Shown piece after piece: positions 15,965 through 24,618 of a stretch of DNA of 64,000 nt. How positions within the stretch are numbered: position 1 is the stretch's first letter; each line of letters begins with the position of its first letter. Under the pieces are notes generated by a model, which was not told the DNA's origin, made no database searches, and saw only the letters and a list, made by a program, of their open reading frames with translations. Source of the stretch: an uncultured Gammaproteobacteria bacterium. Lineage in GTDB: Bacteria; Pseudomonadota; Gammaproteobacteria; HK1. The stretch lies in the NCBI GenBank assembly GCA_958295835.1, contig OY282378.1:1319001-1383000 (forward strand), given 5' to 3'. A program made the position numbers and the translations under genes.

Positions 15965-16873
15965 TCAGCGCTCGCTGCGCCGTTTCTCGATCTCTTCGAG
16001 CTTCGAGTCCCACTGCATCGCCCTGGCGAACTTCTCGAGCTCCGACTCGTCCATGAACACCGAATGCTCGGGACCCGGATAGGTCTTCGTCCTGACCTCG
16101 TCGCGGTAGCGGATGAAGACGTCTTCCATGATCGGAATGAAGTCGGTGTAGATCTTCGAGTGGCGCGGAGTGTGCTCCGGGTAAAGATGCATCAGGTCGG
16201 ACGTGATGATGTGGACTCCATGACCGCCCTGGCCGCCGCCGAGGCTGATGACCGGTACCGGCAGGGTCCGGGCGAGATACTCGGTCACCTCCTGGGTCGT
16301 GACCTCGGTCATGATGGAGAAGCACCCTGCTTCAACGAACGCGACGGCATCGTCCACGAGCTCCCGCGCCCGGTCCGCGGTCTTGCCCTGGGCGAAGAAA
16401 CCGCCGAGCTGGGCGATGCGCATGGGGGTGATGCCGATGTGGCCCTGCACCGGGACGCCCGCCTTGACGATCGCCTCGATGTTCTGCGCGTGATGCCGGT
16501 TGCCTTCGCACTTCATCACTTCGGCGTTCGCCTCGTGAACGAAGCGCCCGGCGTTCTCGACCGCCTGTCCGGCCGACGTGTGGAAGCTCCAGTACGGCAT
16601 GTCGACCATCCGCAGCCCGTATCGCGAGCCCCGATCGATGGCCTTGGCCATCATCATCACCTCGTCGAAGGTGACGGTCACGGTACTCTGGTGGCCGAAC
16701 AGGATCATGCCGCCGGTATCCGATACGCAGAGGATGTCGATCCCGAGATCGTCGGCGATGACCGCGCTGCGGTAGTCGTAGATCGCCATTTGCACGATCT
16801 GCTCGCCCTCGCGCATCTTGCGCATCAGGGTGCGCAGCGTGACTTTCCGTCGCCTTTTCGGTGCCTCCGCCAT
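15965..16873 (-). CDS. Ketopantoate hydroxymethyltransferase (PanB)-like protein
   Basis: A 302-residue TIM-barrel protein of the PanB/phosphoenolpyruvate mutase superfamily. Features in order: IYDYRSAVIADDLGID, VSDTGGMILFGH (PanB GDS Asp kept), MVDMPYWSF (second metal Asp), VMKCEGN (metal Glu) and SIMTEVTTQE (catalytic Glu region). The usual C-terminal CDGQ stretch is replaced by GHGVHIITSD, so it is a divergent paralogue. PanB uses methylene-tetrahydrofolate as a one-carbon donor. Its position at the head of msmABCD, whose product is formaldehyde, suggests a C1-related role rather than pantothenate synthesis. GGAGGA precedes the ATG at 16873. Confidence 0.8.
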   Translation of the reverse strand: MAEAPKRRRKVTLRTLMRKMREGEQIVQMAIYDYRSAVIADDLGIDILCVSDTGGMILFGHQSTVTVTFDEVMMMAKAIDRGSRYGLRMVDMPYWSFHTSAGQAVENAGRFVHEANAEVMKCEGNRHHAQNIEAIVKAGVPVQGHIGITPMRIAQLGGFFAQGKTADRARELVDDAVAFVEAGCFSIMTEVTTQEVTEYLARTLPVPVISLGGGQGGHGVHIITSDLMHLYPEHTPRHSKIYTDFIPIMEDVFIRYRDEVRTKTYPGPEHSVFMDESELEKFARAMQWDSKLEEIEKRRSER

Positions 16874-17205
16874 CGAGTGGTTCCTCCCGAGTCGTTGCCT
16901 GGCCGTCGAGCGGGCCGCGGATGCCGGCTACGATCCGCAACGGATGGTAGGTGGCGCACCGTGGCGGTGTCCAAGAGATTTCGATAATCGGTTGATAGGC
17001 ACGACTGCATCCCGAGCATCCGATGGCGGCCGATTGTTTCGATAGCCGGCGCCAATCAACCCATTGAAAGCAGTGAATTTACAAATCTCGCAATATGGTT
17101 TGCCATAGGATGAGGGGGGCCTGCTTCGGTGGAGCCCCTCGCCACAAGAATATTTCTTCGTAAATCGTTACGGAGGATATGGCCAGACCACAAGGGAGAG
17201 ATTCG
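16874..17205. promoter_or_regulatory. Divergent promoter region of the methanesulfonate locus
   Basis: This 332-bp gap lies between the panB-like/msmABCD run and the msm transporter. The part from about 16970 to 17175 is visibly richer in A and T than its surroundings (for example TTTACAAATCTCGCAATATG near 17078-17097), as expected for promoters and operators. I cannot assign boxes with confidence. GGGAGAG at 17194-17200 is the ribosome-binding site of the binding-protein gene. Confidence 0.5.
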
Positions 17206-18339
17206 ATGTCAACTCGAATGAACGTGAAGCAGCTCTGGGCAGTGGCGGCGGGGGCCGCGCTGGCGGCGGCGATGGTGACGCAGAGCGCGTCGGCGCGCGT
17301 CGATTTCGGCAAGGAAGGCGAAGCGGTGGATGTGGTCGTCGGCTACCAGCCGTACTACACCGAGTCGTGGTCCGGGGTGGTCAACAACGGCAAGGGCTTC
17401 TGGAAGAAGTACCTGCCGGAGGGCTCGACCGCCAAATTCGAGATCGGGCTGCAGGGCTCGGTGATCGTGAACGCGATGACCGGCGAGAAGCAGCACATCG
17501 GCTACATGGGCGACATGCCTGCGATCGCCTCGACGTTCCGCAACATCAAGGAGCGCGGAGGCACGGACATCCGCATCGTCGCGGTGCTCGGCACGTCGAA
17601 GCAGCAGTGCAACATCTTCCTCGTGCGCAACGACGCGCCGAAGTTCGCCAACGGCAGGGAAGCGGTGGCGTGGATGGACGGCAAGGTGACCTCCGCGCCC
17701 CACGGCGCATGCACGGACCGCTTCGCACGGCTCGCCTTCCAGAAGGCCGGCATCGAGCCGAAGCGCTACCTCAATCAGAACATCGAGGTCATCACCACCA
17801 ACTTCCGTGCCGGCAAGCTCGACGCGGCCGCGATCTGGGAGCCGACCGCATCGAAGATCGTCATGGGCGGCATCGCACGGCGCGCGGCCAGCGGCGAGGA
17901 CTTCGACGCCCTCGACGGCGGCTTCATGGTCATGCTGAACGACCTCATCGAGCAGCGTCCCGACGTCCACCGTGGCTGGCTGGAGGCGGAGCTCGACGCG
18001 CAGCTCTACATGCTCGACCCGGCGAACGCGGACGACGTGGCCTCGATGGCGGAGGCGCAGACCGAGCAGATCGACAAGGACGTGCTCAAGCACTCGCTGT
18101 TCGGGGGCTGGCCGGAGAACCAGGGCGGAGGCGAGGTGAAGGTCCAGCTCGACTTCATCGTCACCGAACGAGTGCAGGGGCTGCTCGACGACGCGACGGC
18201 GTTCCTGTACAGCCTGCCGAAGAAGCCGGCTGCCGCCGCGATGATTCGTGACGGCGGCGTGGTTGACGGCGTGGCGCGCGATCTTCTCGAGGCGCGCGGC
18301 CTGTCGAGCCCGCTCGGGGTGATCAAAGCTCAGATGTGA
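17206..18339 (+). CDS. msmE: Methanesulfonate/sulfonate ABC transporter substrate-binding protein
   Basis: A 377-residue exported protein with a signal peptide (AAGAALAAAMVTQSASA) and NitT/TauT-type binding fold (VVVGYQPYYTESWSG, ITTNFRAGKLDAAAIWEPTA). It starts the transporter operon that runs divergently from msmABCD, the arrangement known for msmEFGH. The ligand is therefore inferred to be methanesulfonate. The start at 17206 is chosen over the ATG at 17179, whose GGAGGA lies too close. A strong hairpin follows the gene. Confidence 0.8.
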   Translation: MSTRMNVKQLWAVAAGAALAAAMVTQSASARVDFGKEGEAVDVVVGYQPYYTESWSGVVNNGKGFWKKYLPEGSTAKFEIGLQGSVIVNAMTGEKQHIGYMGDMPAIASTFRNIKERGGTDIRIVAVLGTSKQQCNIFLVRNDAPKFANGREAVAWMDGKVTSAPHGACTDRFARLAFQKAGIEPKRYLNQNIEVITTNFRAGKLDAAAIWEPTASKIVMGGIARRAASGEDFDALDGGFMVMLNDLIEQRPDVHRGWLEAELDAQLYMLDPANADDVASMAEAQTEQIDKDVLKHSLFGGWPENQGGGEVKVQLDFIVTERVQGLLDDATAFLYSLPKKPAAAAMIRDGGVVDGVARDLLEARGLSSPLGVIKAQM

Positions 18340-18372
18340 GCCGGAGCCCCGGCGGCACGACCTGCAGTGCAG

Positions 18373-18405
18373 GCGGACGGGCCGGAGACAATCCGGTTCG
18401 TCCGC
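18373..18405 (+). terminator. Strong hairpin after the binding-protein gene
   Basis: Bases 18373-18386 and 18392-18405 form a 14-bp stem with two G-U pairs around the loop GACAA. There is no T-run, so it probably limits rather than stops transcription into the permease genes, or protects the upstream message. The rest of the 263-bp gap (18340-18602) shows no gene. Confidence 0.6.
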
Positions 18406-18602
18406 GTGCGGCGGTCGGCGCCGTTGTGGCCGTGCACTCCCTCGTCCTCGGCGGTTCGCTCGCCAACTCGCGGCCCGGCCGTTCATAATGTCGCCTGCGC
18501 TGACCGCGGCACCGTATGCTCCCGGGGGCCGGGTTCATGCGGAAGCGCCGCGAACGGAACATCCGGGACGCTTCCACGCGGTCAACGGAGGAATCTGATT
18601 TC

Positions 18603-19490
18603 ATGAACGACGGCCCCGTCGAGAGCGTATCCGGCCAGAGGCCCGAGCCGCCGCGCGGGATGGCGCTGTTCGCCTACCGTGCGGGTCGGGCGGTTCGAAC
18701 CTCTGCCCCGTATCTGACGGTGCTCGGCATCGCGGCGTGGCTGACGGCCTGGTGGCTGTTCAGCGAGGTCTGGCTCCTTCCCCGCTTCGAAAAGATGCCC
18801 GGCCCGGTCGCGGTGCTGTCCGATCTGTTCGCGCGCGAGCCGTTCCAGGGCATCTCGATATTCACCGCGGAGTACTACGAGCATATCTGGGTCAGTTGCC
18901 GGCGGATCCTCTTCGCCTTCTGTATCGCGACCGGGGTCGGGGTCCCGCTCGGACTGCTCATGGGCTGGTCGGTGCCGTTCCGCCACTTCACCTTTCCCAT
19001 TCTCGAGACCTTGCGCCCCATCCCGATCCTCGCCTGGGTGCCGCTGTCCATCCTGATGTTCAAGGGCTTCGAGGCGCCGGTGATCTTCCTCGCGACCCTC
19101 GCCTCGCTGTTCGTGACCACGCTGAACACGATGCTCGGCGTGCAGTCCATCGACGAATCCTACTTCCGCGCCGCCGGCTGCCTCGGGTCGAACCGGTGGC
19201 AGGTCTTCCGCCACGTGGTCGTACCCGGCGCCCTGCCGTTCATCTTCACCGGCCTGCAGATCAGCATCGGGGTGGCGTGGTTCTCCCTCGTCGCGGCGGA
19301 GATGGTGTCGGGCGACTGGGGCCTCGGCTACCTCATCGTGGACGCCTACATGAACAACGTGACGGTGCCGATGGTGATCGGCATGGTCACCCTGGGCTTC
19401 GTCGGATGGGGCACCTCGGCCGCCGTGCGCCTCGCGGGCAACCGGATGATGCAGTGGCGCACCCGCGCCCTCGCGCTGGAGGGCCGCTGA
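18603..19490 (+). CDS. ABC transporter permease, msm-associated (first)
   Basis: A 295-residue inner-membrane permease of the NitT/TauT family with about six membrane helices. The EAA-type loop is seen as SIDESYFRAAGCLGSNRWQVF followed by VVVPGALPFIFTG (each fragment within a longer conserved stretch). GGAGGAAT precedes the ATG at 18603. The stop overlaps the next ATPase start as TGATG, so they are co-translated. It should pair with the second permease at 20367-21224. Confidence 0.88.
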   Translation: MNDGPVESVSGQRPEPPRGMALFAYRAGRAVRTSAPYLTVLGIAAWLTAWWLFSEVWLLPRFEKMPGPVAVLSDLFAREPFQGISIFTAEYYEHIWVSCRRILFAFCIATGVGVPLGLLMGWSVPFRHFTFPILETLRPIPILAWVPLSILMFKGFEAPVIFLATLASLFVTTLNTMLGVQSIDESYFRAAGCLGSNRWQVFRHVVVPGALPFIFTGLQISIGVAWFSLVAAEMVSGDWGLGYLIVDAYMNNVTVPMVIGMVTLGFVGWGTSAAVRLAGNRMMQWRTRALALEGR

Positions 19491-20326
19491 TGTCCGACGG
19501 CACGGGCACCGGTGCGATCAGCATCCGCAACGTGACGAAGATCTACGATCCGGAAGGCGTCAACGTGCTGGCCGTCGACGACTGCTCGCTCGAGATCGGG
19601 GCCGGCGAGGTCTGCATGATCGTGGGGCCGTCGGGATGCGGGAAGACGACGCTGCTGAACGCCATCGCGGGCTTCCATTCGGTCACCTTCGGCGAAATCC
19701 GGCTCGACGGTGAAGTGCTGTGCAACGAGCGGCAGCCGCTCGCAAGCCAGAGCGCGGATCGGGTGGTGGTATTCCAGAACGGCGCCCTCTTTCCGTGGAA
19801 GACCCTGTGCGACAACGTCGCCTACGGGCCGATGGTCCAGGGGACCCTGTCCAGGGCCGAGGCGCGCGAGAAGGCGCGGGACATGCTCGCCGAGGCGGGG
19901 CTCGCCGACGTCGCCGACAAGTACCCGGGCGAAGTGTCCTCCGGCATGGCGCGCCGGGCCGAGATCGTCCGGGCGCTCATCAACAACCCCAGGGTGCTGC
20001 TGCTCGATGAACCGTATCGCGCGATGGACGCGCTCACCAAGTCCATCATGCACGAGGCGCTGCTCGATATGTACGACCGTACCAGGGTCACGATCTTCTT
20101 CATCACCCACGACCTGGAAGAGGCAATCTTTCTCGGAGATCGGGCGGTGGTGATGACGACCCGGCCATGCCGGGTCAAGACCATCGTGGACGTGAAGATC
20201 CCGCGCCCGCGCGACTACCACCTGCTCTCCTCGGAGACGTTCCGGGTGCTGGTCGAGGAGGCCAAGGACGCGGTCCACGAGGAAGCGTTGAAGGCGTTCG
20301 AAGCCGGCGAGCGCGAGCTCGCCTGA
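19490..20326 (+). CDS. ABC transporter ATPase, msm-associated, with degenerate signature
   Basis: A 278-residue NitT/TauT-type ATPase. Walker A is GPSGCGKTT, Q-loop VFQNGALFPW, Walker B VLLLDEPYRAMD and the H-loop FITHDLEEA is intact. The ABC signature, normally LSGGQ/E/M, is VSSGM here. A degenerate signature in this subunit combined with the missing H-loop His in the second ATPase (21227-22087) fits a heterodimer with one canonical and one degenerate ATP site. Confidence 0.9.
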   Translation: MSDGTGTGAISIRNVTKIYDPEGVNVLAVDDCSLEIGAGEVCMIVGPSGCGKTTLLNAIAGFHSVTFGEIRLDGEVLCNERQPLASQSADRVVVFQNGALFPWKTLCDNVAYGPMVQGTLSRAEAREKARDMLAEAGLADVADKYPGEVSSGMARRAEIVRALINNPRVLLLDEPYRAMDALTKSIMHEALLDMYDRTRVTIFFITHDLEEAIFLGDRAVVMTTRPCRVKTIVDVKIPRPRDYHLLSSETFRVLVEEAKDAVHEEALKAFEAGERELA

Positions 20327-20366
20327 ACCCCGGTCCCCGAGCGCGACGATTCCTGCGGAGCTTGCG

Positions 20367-21224
20367 ATGGCGGCAGTGTCGGAAACGGCGGGAAGCGCGG
20401 GAGTGGTCAAGCGGCGCACCCGTCTCCAGCGCCTGAAGGAGAGCCGCAAGCTCTGGCGCGGCATCACGGCGATCATCACCGGGTTGATCCTGTGGGAGAT
20501 CGGGTCGCGCTGGGACGTCTGGTTCGGATACACGCTGCCGTTCATCGGCCTCATCCCGCCGCCGTCGGATGTCGCGGTGGCATGGATGTCGGTGCTGCCG
20601 CAACCGGGATACTGGGAGAGCTGGTATCTGAGCTTCAAGCGCGTGCTGGCGGGCTTCGGCGTTGCGCAGCTCGTCGGGATCCCGCTCGGGCTCGCGCTCG
20701 CGGTCAACCGGTACTTCCGCGAATTCTTCTTCCCCGTCTTCGAGATCCTGCGCCCGATCCCGCCGCTGGCCTGGGTGCCCGCCTCGCTCATCTTCTGGCC
20801 GACCAACGAGATGTCGATCGCGTTCGTCACCTTCCTCGGGGCGTTCTTCACCATCGTCATCAACGTCCTCGGCGGCGCGCGCACCATCGACATCTCGCTG
20901 TTGCGCGCCGCGCAGTCGATGGGCGCGACCCAGTGGGACATGTTCTGGAAGATCGTGTTCCCCGGCACCCTGCCTTCCATCTTCACCGGCGCCGCCGTCG
21001 GCATGGGGATCACCTGGGAGGTGGTGCTCGCGGCGGAGATGATCTCGGGCGGGGGAACCCAGGGCGGCGGCGGCCTTGGCTTCTTCATCTGGAATTCCTA
21101 CATGGGCGGCTCGCTGCCGCATATCGTGGTGGGGATGATCAGCATCGGCATCGCCGGCTACCTGTCGAGCAGCGCCATCCGCTGGCTCGGGGACTGGGCG
21201 ATGCCGTGGCGGCGCCTTTTCTGA
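20367..21224 (+). CDS. ABC transporter permease, msm-associated (second)
   Basis: A 285-residue inner-membrane permease homologous to the first. It has a basic N-terminus (VKRRTRLQRLKESRK), several membrane spans, and an EAA-type loop (TIDISLLRAAQSMGATQWDMF region) followed by IVFPGTLPSIFTG. GISIGIAGYLSS closes the last helix. It is 41 bp after the first ATPase and 2 bp before the second. Confidence 0.88.
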   Translation: MAAVSETAGSAGVVKRRTRLQRLKESRKLWRGITAIITGLILWEIGSRWDVWFGYTLPFIGLIPPPSDVAVAWMSVLPQPGYWESWYLSFKRVLAGFGVAQLVGIPLGLALAVNRYFREFFFPVFEILRPIPPLAWVPASLIFWPTNEMSIAFVTFLGAFFTIVINVLGGARTIDISLLRAAQSMGATQWDMFWKIVFPGTLPSIFTGAAVGMGITWEVVLAAEMISGGGTQGGGGLGFFIWNSYMGGSLPHIVVGMISIGIAGYLSSSAIRWLGDWAMPWRRLF

Positions 21225-21226
21225 CG

Positions 21227-22087
21227 ATGAACGAGACCACACAGACTTCCGGACGGTCGTTGGGCGCCATCGTCCTCGACGGCGTGCGCAAGGGCTACGG
21301 CGAAGACTGGAGCTGGCAGCAGGTCATCGAGTCGGTGAGCCTCGATCTTCCGCCCGGACAGCTCACCGCCGTCGTCGGGCCGTCCGGATGCGGCAAGACC
21401 ACCCTGGTCAACATGCTGGCCGGCTTCGAGCGTCCTGACCAGGGAAGGATCGTCGTCGACGGACGCACGGTCTCCGGCCCGAGCCGGGACCGCATGGTGG
21501 TGTTCCAGGAGTCGGCGCTGATGCCCTGGCTCACGACGTACCAGAACGTCGCGTTCGGCCCCAAGCTCCGCGGCGACTTGCGCGGCCGGGAGCTCGACCG
21601 CGAGATTGACCGGTTGCTCGACAAGGTGGGCCTCGCGGACTTCAAGGACAAGTACCCTCTGCAGCTCTCGGGGGGTATGCAGCGCCGCGCGGAGCTTGCC
21701 CGCGCAATGATCAACAGCCCGTCGATCATGATCATGGACGAGCCGTTTCGAGGTCTCGACGCCATGACCCGCGAGCTGATGCAGGAGTTCCTGCTCCAGC
21801 TCTTCGAGGAGACCGGCCGCACCCACTTCTTCGTCACCTCGGAGATCGAGGAGGCGATCTTTCTCGCGGACCGACTCGTGGTCCTCTCGAACCGGCCGGT
21901 CACCGTGCGCGAGGTGATCGACATCACCCTCCCGCGCCCGCGCGAGTTCCACATGCTGAGCACCCCCGAGGCCTACGACTACAAGCGCGAGGCGCTCGAG
22001 ATCCTCCATGAGGAGGCGATGAAGAGCTTCGGGGGCGACGGCGCGGTGCAGAGCGGGCTCGTCGAGGCCATCGCCCGCCGCGGCTGA
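21227..22087 (+). CDS. ABC transporter ATPase, msm-associated, lacking the H-loop histidine
   Basis: A 286-residue NitT/TauT-type ATPase. Walker A GPSGCGKTT, Q-loop VFQESALMPW, a normal signature LSGGMQRRAELARA and Walker B IMIMDEPFRGLD are present. The switch histidine, normally VTHD, is replaced: the sequence reads FFVTSEIEEA. This residue positions the gamma phosphate during hydrolysis, so its own ATP site is probably inactive or slow. Together with the first ATPase it would make an asymmetric NBD pair. Confidence 0.9.
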   Translation: MNETTQTSGRSLGAIVLDGVRKGYGEDWSWQQVIESVSLDLPPGQLTAVVGPSGCGKTTLVNMLAGFERPDQGRIVVDGRTVSGPSRDRMVVFQESALMPWLTTYQNVAFGPKLRGDLRGRELDREIDRLLDKVGLADFKDKYPLQLSGGMQRRAELARAMINSPSIMIMDEPFRGLDAMTRELMQEFLLQLFEETGRTHFFVTSEIEEAIFLADRLVVLSNRPVTVREVIDITLPRPREFHMLSTPEAYDYKREALEILHEEAMKSFGGDGAVQSGLVEAIARRG

Positions 22088-22239
22088 GCGGGCCTGTCGA
22101 TCTCGCCGGCCTGCGAAGCGAACGTGCGAGGATGGGGGCAGCGGCGGGGGGAACGCGGCTGGCGTCGTCGTCTTCGCATCCGCGGCCCCGAGCCGGGGAC
22201 ACATCCATGCCGGCCCGCCGACCTTGCCGGGACCGTGGC

Positions 22240-22455
22240 GTGATCCTGGAATGGCTCGGGCAGATCACCGAACGCCCGATCATCATCGCCCTCGCGATCA
22301 TCGGCGCCGGCCTCGCGACCCTCGGAGCGGACGTGGTGGTGCGCCGGCTTCGGATTGGGCCGCGCAGTGCCCGATGGCTGCTCCGATGCGGATACACCGC
22401 GATGTGGACGAGCGTCGCGCTGTTCATCGTCGCGGGATTCCTTCCTGCCCGATAG
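22240..22455 (+). CDS. Small hypothetical membrane protein
   Basis: A possible 71-residue protein starting GTG at 22240, with two hydrophobic segments (PIIIALAIIGAGLATLGA and YTAMWTSVALFIVAGFL) joined by a basic loop (RRLRIGPRSARW). I do not recognise a family. It follows the msm transporter by 152 bp on the same strand and could be the operon's last gene, or unrelated. An open frame reaches back to 22132 but is low-complexity. Confidence 0.5.
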   Translation: MILEWLGQITERPIIIALAIIGAGLATLGADVVVRRLRIGPRSARWLLRCGYTAMWTSVALFIVAGFLPAR

Positions 22456-22535
22456 GTGGCCCCGCGCGCCGGCATCCGAGTCCCCGTGCTTGCGATGCGA
22501 TAAATCTTCCCTGGGAGCGTGCGGCAGATCGATCT

Positions 22536-23303
22536 TCACAGCTTCGGCGGCGCTTCCGCCGGGAGATTCTCGTTGCGGAAGGTGCGGTCACGCTGCGCGC
22601 GCATGGCCTGCTTCATGGTCTCGATGAACATGCCGGATGGTTCGAGCCGCGCCCGATCCGTCTCGGCGGCGGCGTAGCTGCCGTCGGCGTTTCGATTGAC
22701 CGTCCACACGTCGACACCGATACCCACGCCGTTCGACTGGTACTCGATGTTCATCTGCACGGTCCAGTATGCGGCGAAAATCGCCTCGCGCAGCGGTGGA
22801 AGGTAGCCCGGTTCGGGCCAGAACACGTCCCAGATGAAGCGGATGAAGGGGTCGGCGTTGATCTTTCCGGACCCCGCCGTGACATAGGGCAGGTTCTGGT
22901 TCAGACAGTAAATGGAGCCGTCATAGTCCACGTGACACAGGCGAAGGCCGTCCGCAAACGGGATACACGCCAGCGAACAGGCCAGCGCGTTGTTCTCGGC
23001 GCCGGGGATGACGTATCTGGTCTTCTCGGCCATCTGCAGCGCCGGCGTGACGACGACACGGATGGCCTGCTCGATCGCCGGCAGGTGTTCGACGTAGGGA
23101 TGCGCCTTGAGCTCGGCGTGGTGGGTATCGAACACCATTCGGATCTTCTGCCCGAGCGCCAGGGAGCCGCTGGATGCCACCAGGCTGTCGCCGCCGACGG
23201 GGGCGATCTTGGGCATCGGGAGTCCGACGTGCCCGACCGTGACCTGCCGATCCGCGGCGACCGCCGCGCCGTCGCTCGCCAGGATGCCGACGAGGACGGT
23301 CAT
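22536..23303 (-). CDS. Proteasome-like Ntn-hydrolase
   Basis: A 255-residue protein resembling proteasome beta-type peptidases. After removal of the initiator Met the N-terminus would be Thr1, followed by VLVGILASDGAAVAADRQVT with Asp17 and then Lys31 in MPKIAPVGG. These match the Thr1/Asp17/Lys33 catalytic arrangement. A later SGKINADPFI stretch is glycine/serine-rich. The protein is longer than HslV (about 175). The ATG at 23303 overlaps the stop of the upstream small gene as ATGA, so they are co-translated. The substrate is unknown and no ATPase partner is adjacent. Confidence 0.75.
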   Translation of the reverse strand: MTVLVGILASDGAAVAADRQVTVGHVGLPMPKIAPVGGDSLVASSGSLALGQKIRMVFDTHHAELKAHPYVEHLPAIEQAIRVVVTPALQMAEKTRYVIPGAENNALACSLACIPFADGLRLCHVDYDGSIYCLNQNLPYVTAGSGKINADPFIRFIWDVFWPEPGYLPPLREAIFAAYWTVQMNIEYQSNGVGIGVDVWTVNRNADGSYAAAETDRARLEPSGMFIETMKQAMRAQRDRTFRNENLPAEAPPKL

Positions 23304-23737
23304 TTGCCGCGGAACACGCTGTTCACCGCGAATTCCGGATACGCGGCGTACACGCTGCGGAGCAGGTCGGAGAACGACCGTCCCTTGACCCATACCACGA
23401 TCCGTCCAAGGAACTCGGTGAGCCGGGCGTCCGCATCGTGCTCGAGGACGAGCGCGGCTCGCCGGCCGGGCCTGGTGATGGTGTAGCTCTTCCAGCGGCG
23501 GCCCGGGCGCCATTCTCCTCTGACGTGGCCCCCGTTCATCATCCGGCGCAGATCGACGTAAATCGCCGCGTCGAACGGTCCGTAGTCGTAGGGCTCGAAG
23601 GAGTAGAATTCCGTGCCGATCGAGCCGCCGGCTTCCTGGTTGAACAGGAAGAGCGCTTTCTGGATCTGGACGGGGCTCAAGGCCCCGCCGGGAGACTTCG
23701 ACAGCGCAAGCAAGAGCCAGTCTTGACGGGTGAGCAT
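23300..23737 (-). CDS. Small YwgA/Panacea-like (winged-helix-like) protein
   Basis: A 145-residue protein with the pattern LSPVQIQKALFLFNQEAG, then FYSFEPYDYGPFDAAIYVDL, and a beta-hairpin YTITRPGRRAA. It recalls YwgA- and Panacea/SocA-type proteins that pair with toxins or proteases as adaptors; this is a resemblance by eye. It overlaps the proteasome-like gene by 4 bp and precedes it, making a two-gene module. A regulator or adaptor role is inferred only from this coupling. Confidence 0.6.
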   Translation of the reverse strand: MLTRQDWLLLALSKSPGGALSPVQIQKALFLFNQEAGGSIGTEFYSFEPYDYGPFDAAIYVDLRRMMNGGHVRGEWRPGRRWKSYTITRPGRRAALVLEHDADARLTEFLGRIVVWVKGRSFSDLLRSVYAAYPEFAVNSVFRGK

Positions 23738-23883
23738 GGTGCGGTACTCCCTTTCCGTGCGCCCGGTGGGGCGGAAGGCGTCGCCACCATGACATTCACC
23801 GGAGCCGCGGGTATATCAGCCGAACGCGCGGGCGATGTAGGAGATCGGCGCATCGATCCGTCGCTGCGCGGGCAGGACAGAGG

Positions 23884-24618
23884 ATGATCGAAGCGCTTGG
23901 ACTCACGATGCGCTTCGGCCGCCGAACCGTGGTCGATCGGCTGTCGTTTCGGGTCGGGCGCGGTGAGCTGTGCGCGTTTCTCGGGCGCAACGGCGCCGGG
24001 AAGACCACCACGATGCGGCTGCTCGCGGGCGTTCTTCGCCCGGTGGAAGGCAGCGCGCGTATCAACGGCCACGATGTGATCGCGGAACGATGCGCGGTCG
24101 CGGCCTCGATCGGATTCCTTCCCGAGGCGGCGGCCGGTTTCTCGCGCCTCACCGTCGACGAATTCCTCCGGTTCTGCGGCGAATCGCGCGGCCTGGCCGG
24201 ACGAGCGCTCGGCGTGGCGATCGACCGCGTCGCCGAGCACGTGCACGCGCGCGAAGCGCGGGACGCGCTGATGGGCGAGCTCTCGAAAGGCTGGCGCCAG
24301 AGGGCATGGCTCGCACAGGCGCTCCTGCACGACCCTCCGGTGCTGATCCTGGACGAGCCCACGGACGGTCTCGATCCGGTCGAGCGGCGTCACGTTCGTG
24401 CGTTGCTCGATGACGTCTCGCGGGACAAGGCGGTATTGCTCTCGACCCACGTACTCGAGGAGGCGGAGGAGATCGCGACCCGGGTCGTTCTCATCGCGCG
24501 GGGACGTATCGTCGCTGACGACGTTCCAGCCAGTCTCGTCGATGAGCGCGGCCGGCTCGCACCCGCGTTTCACCGGCTTGCCGGCAATGACCCGGAGGGC
24601 GCACGTGGCCAGTCGTGA
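23884..24618 (+). CDS. ABC exporter ATPase, GldA-like
   Basis: A 244-residue ATPase of the ABC-2/GldA type. Walker A GRNGAGKTTTM, signature region LSKGWRQRAWLAQAL (LSKGW instead of LSGGQ, common in this subgroup), Walker B VLILDEPTDGLDP and STHVLEEAEEIA are seen. It overlaps the following membrane gene by 14 bp, so the two make one exporter. Members include gliding-motility GldA, Nos-type and cell-surface exporters. The exported substrate is not known. Confidence 0.88.
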   Translation: MIEALGLTMRFGRRTVVDRLSFRVGRGELCAFLGRNGAGKTTTMRLLAGVLRPVEGSARINGHDVIAERCAVAASIGFLPEAAAGFSRLTVDEFLRFCGESRGLAGRALGVAIDRVAEHVHAREARDALMGELSKGWRQRAWLAQALLHDPPVLILDEPTDGLDPVERRHVRALLDDVSRDKAVLLSTHVLEEAEEIATRVVLIARGRIVADDVPASLVDERGRLAPAFHRLAGNDPEGARGQS

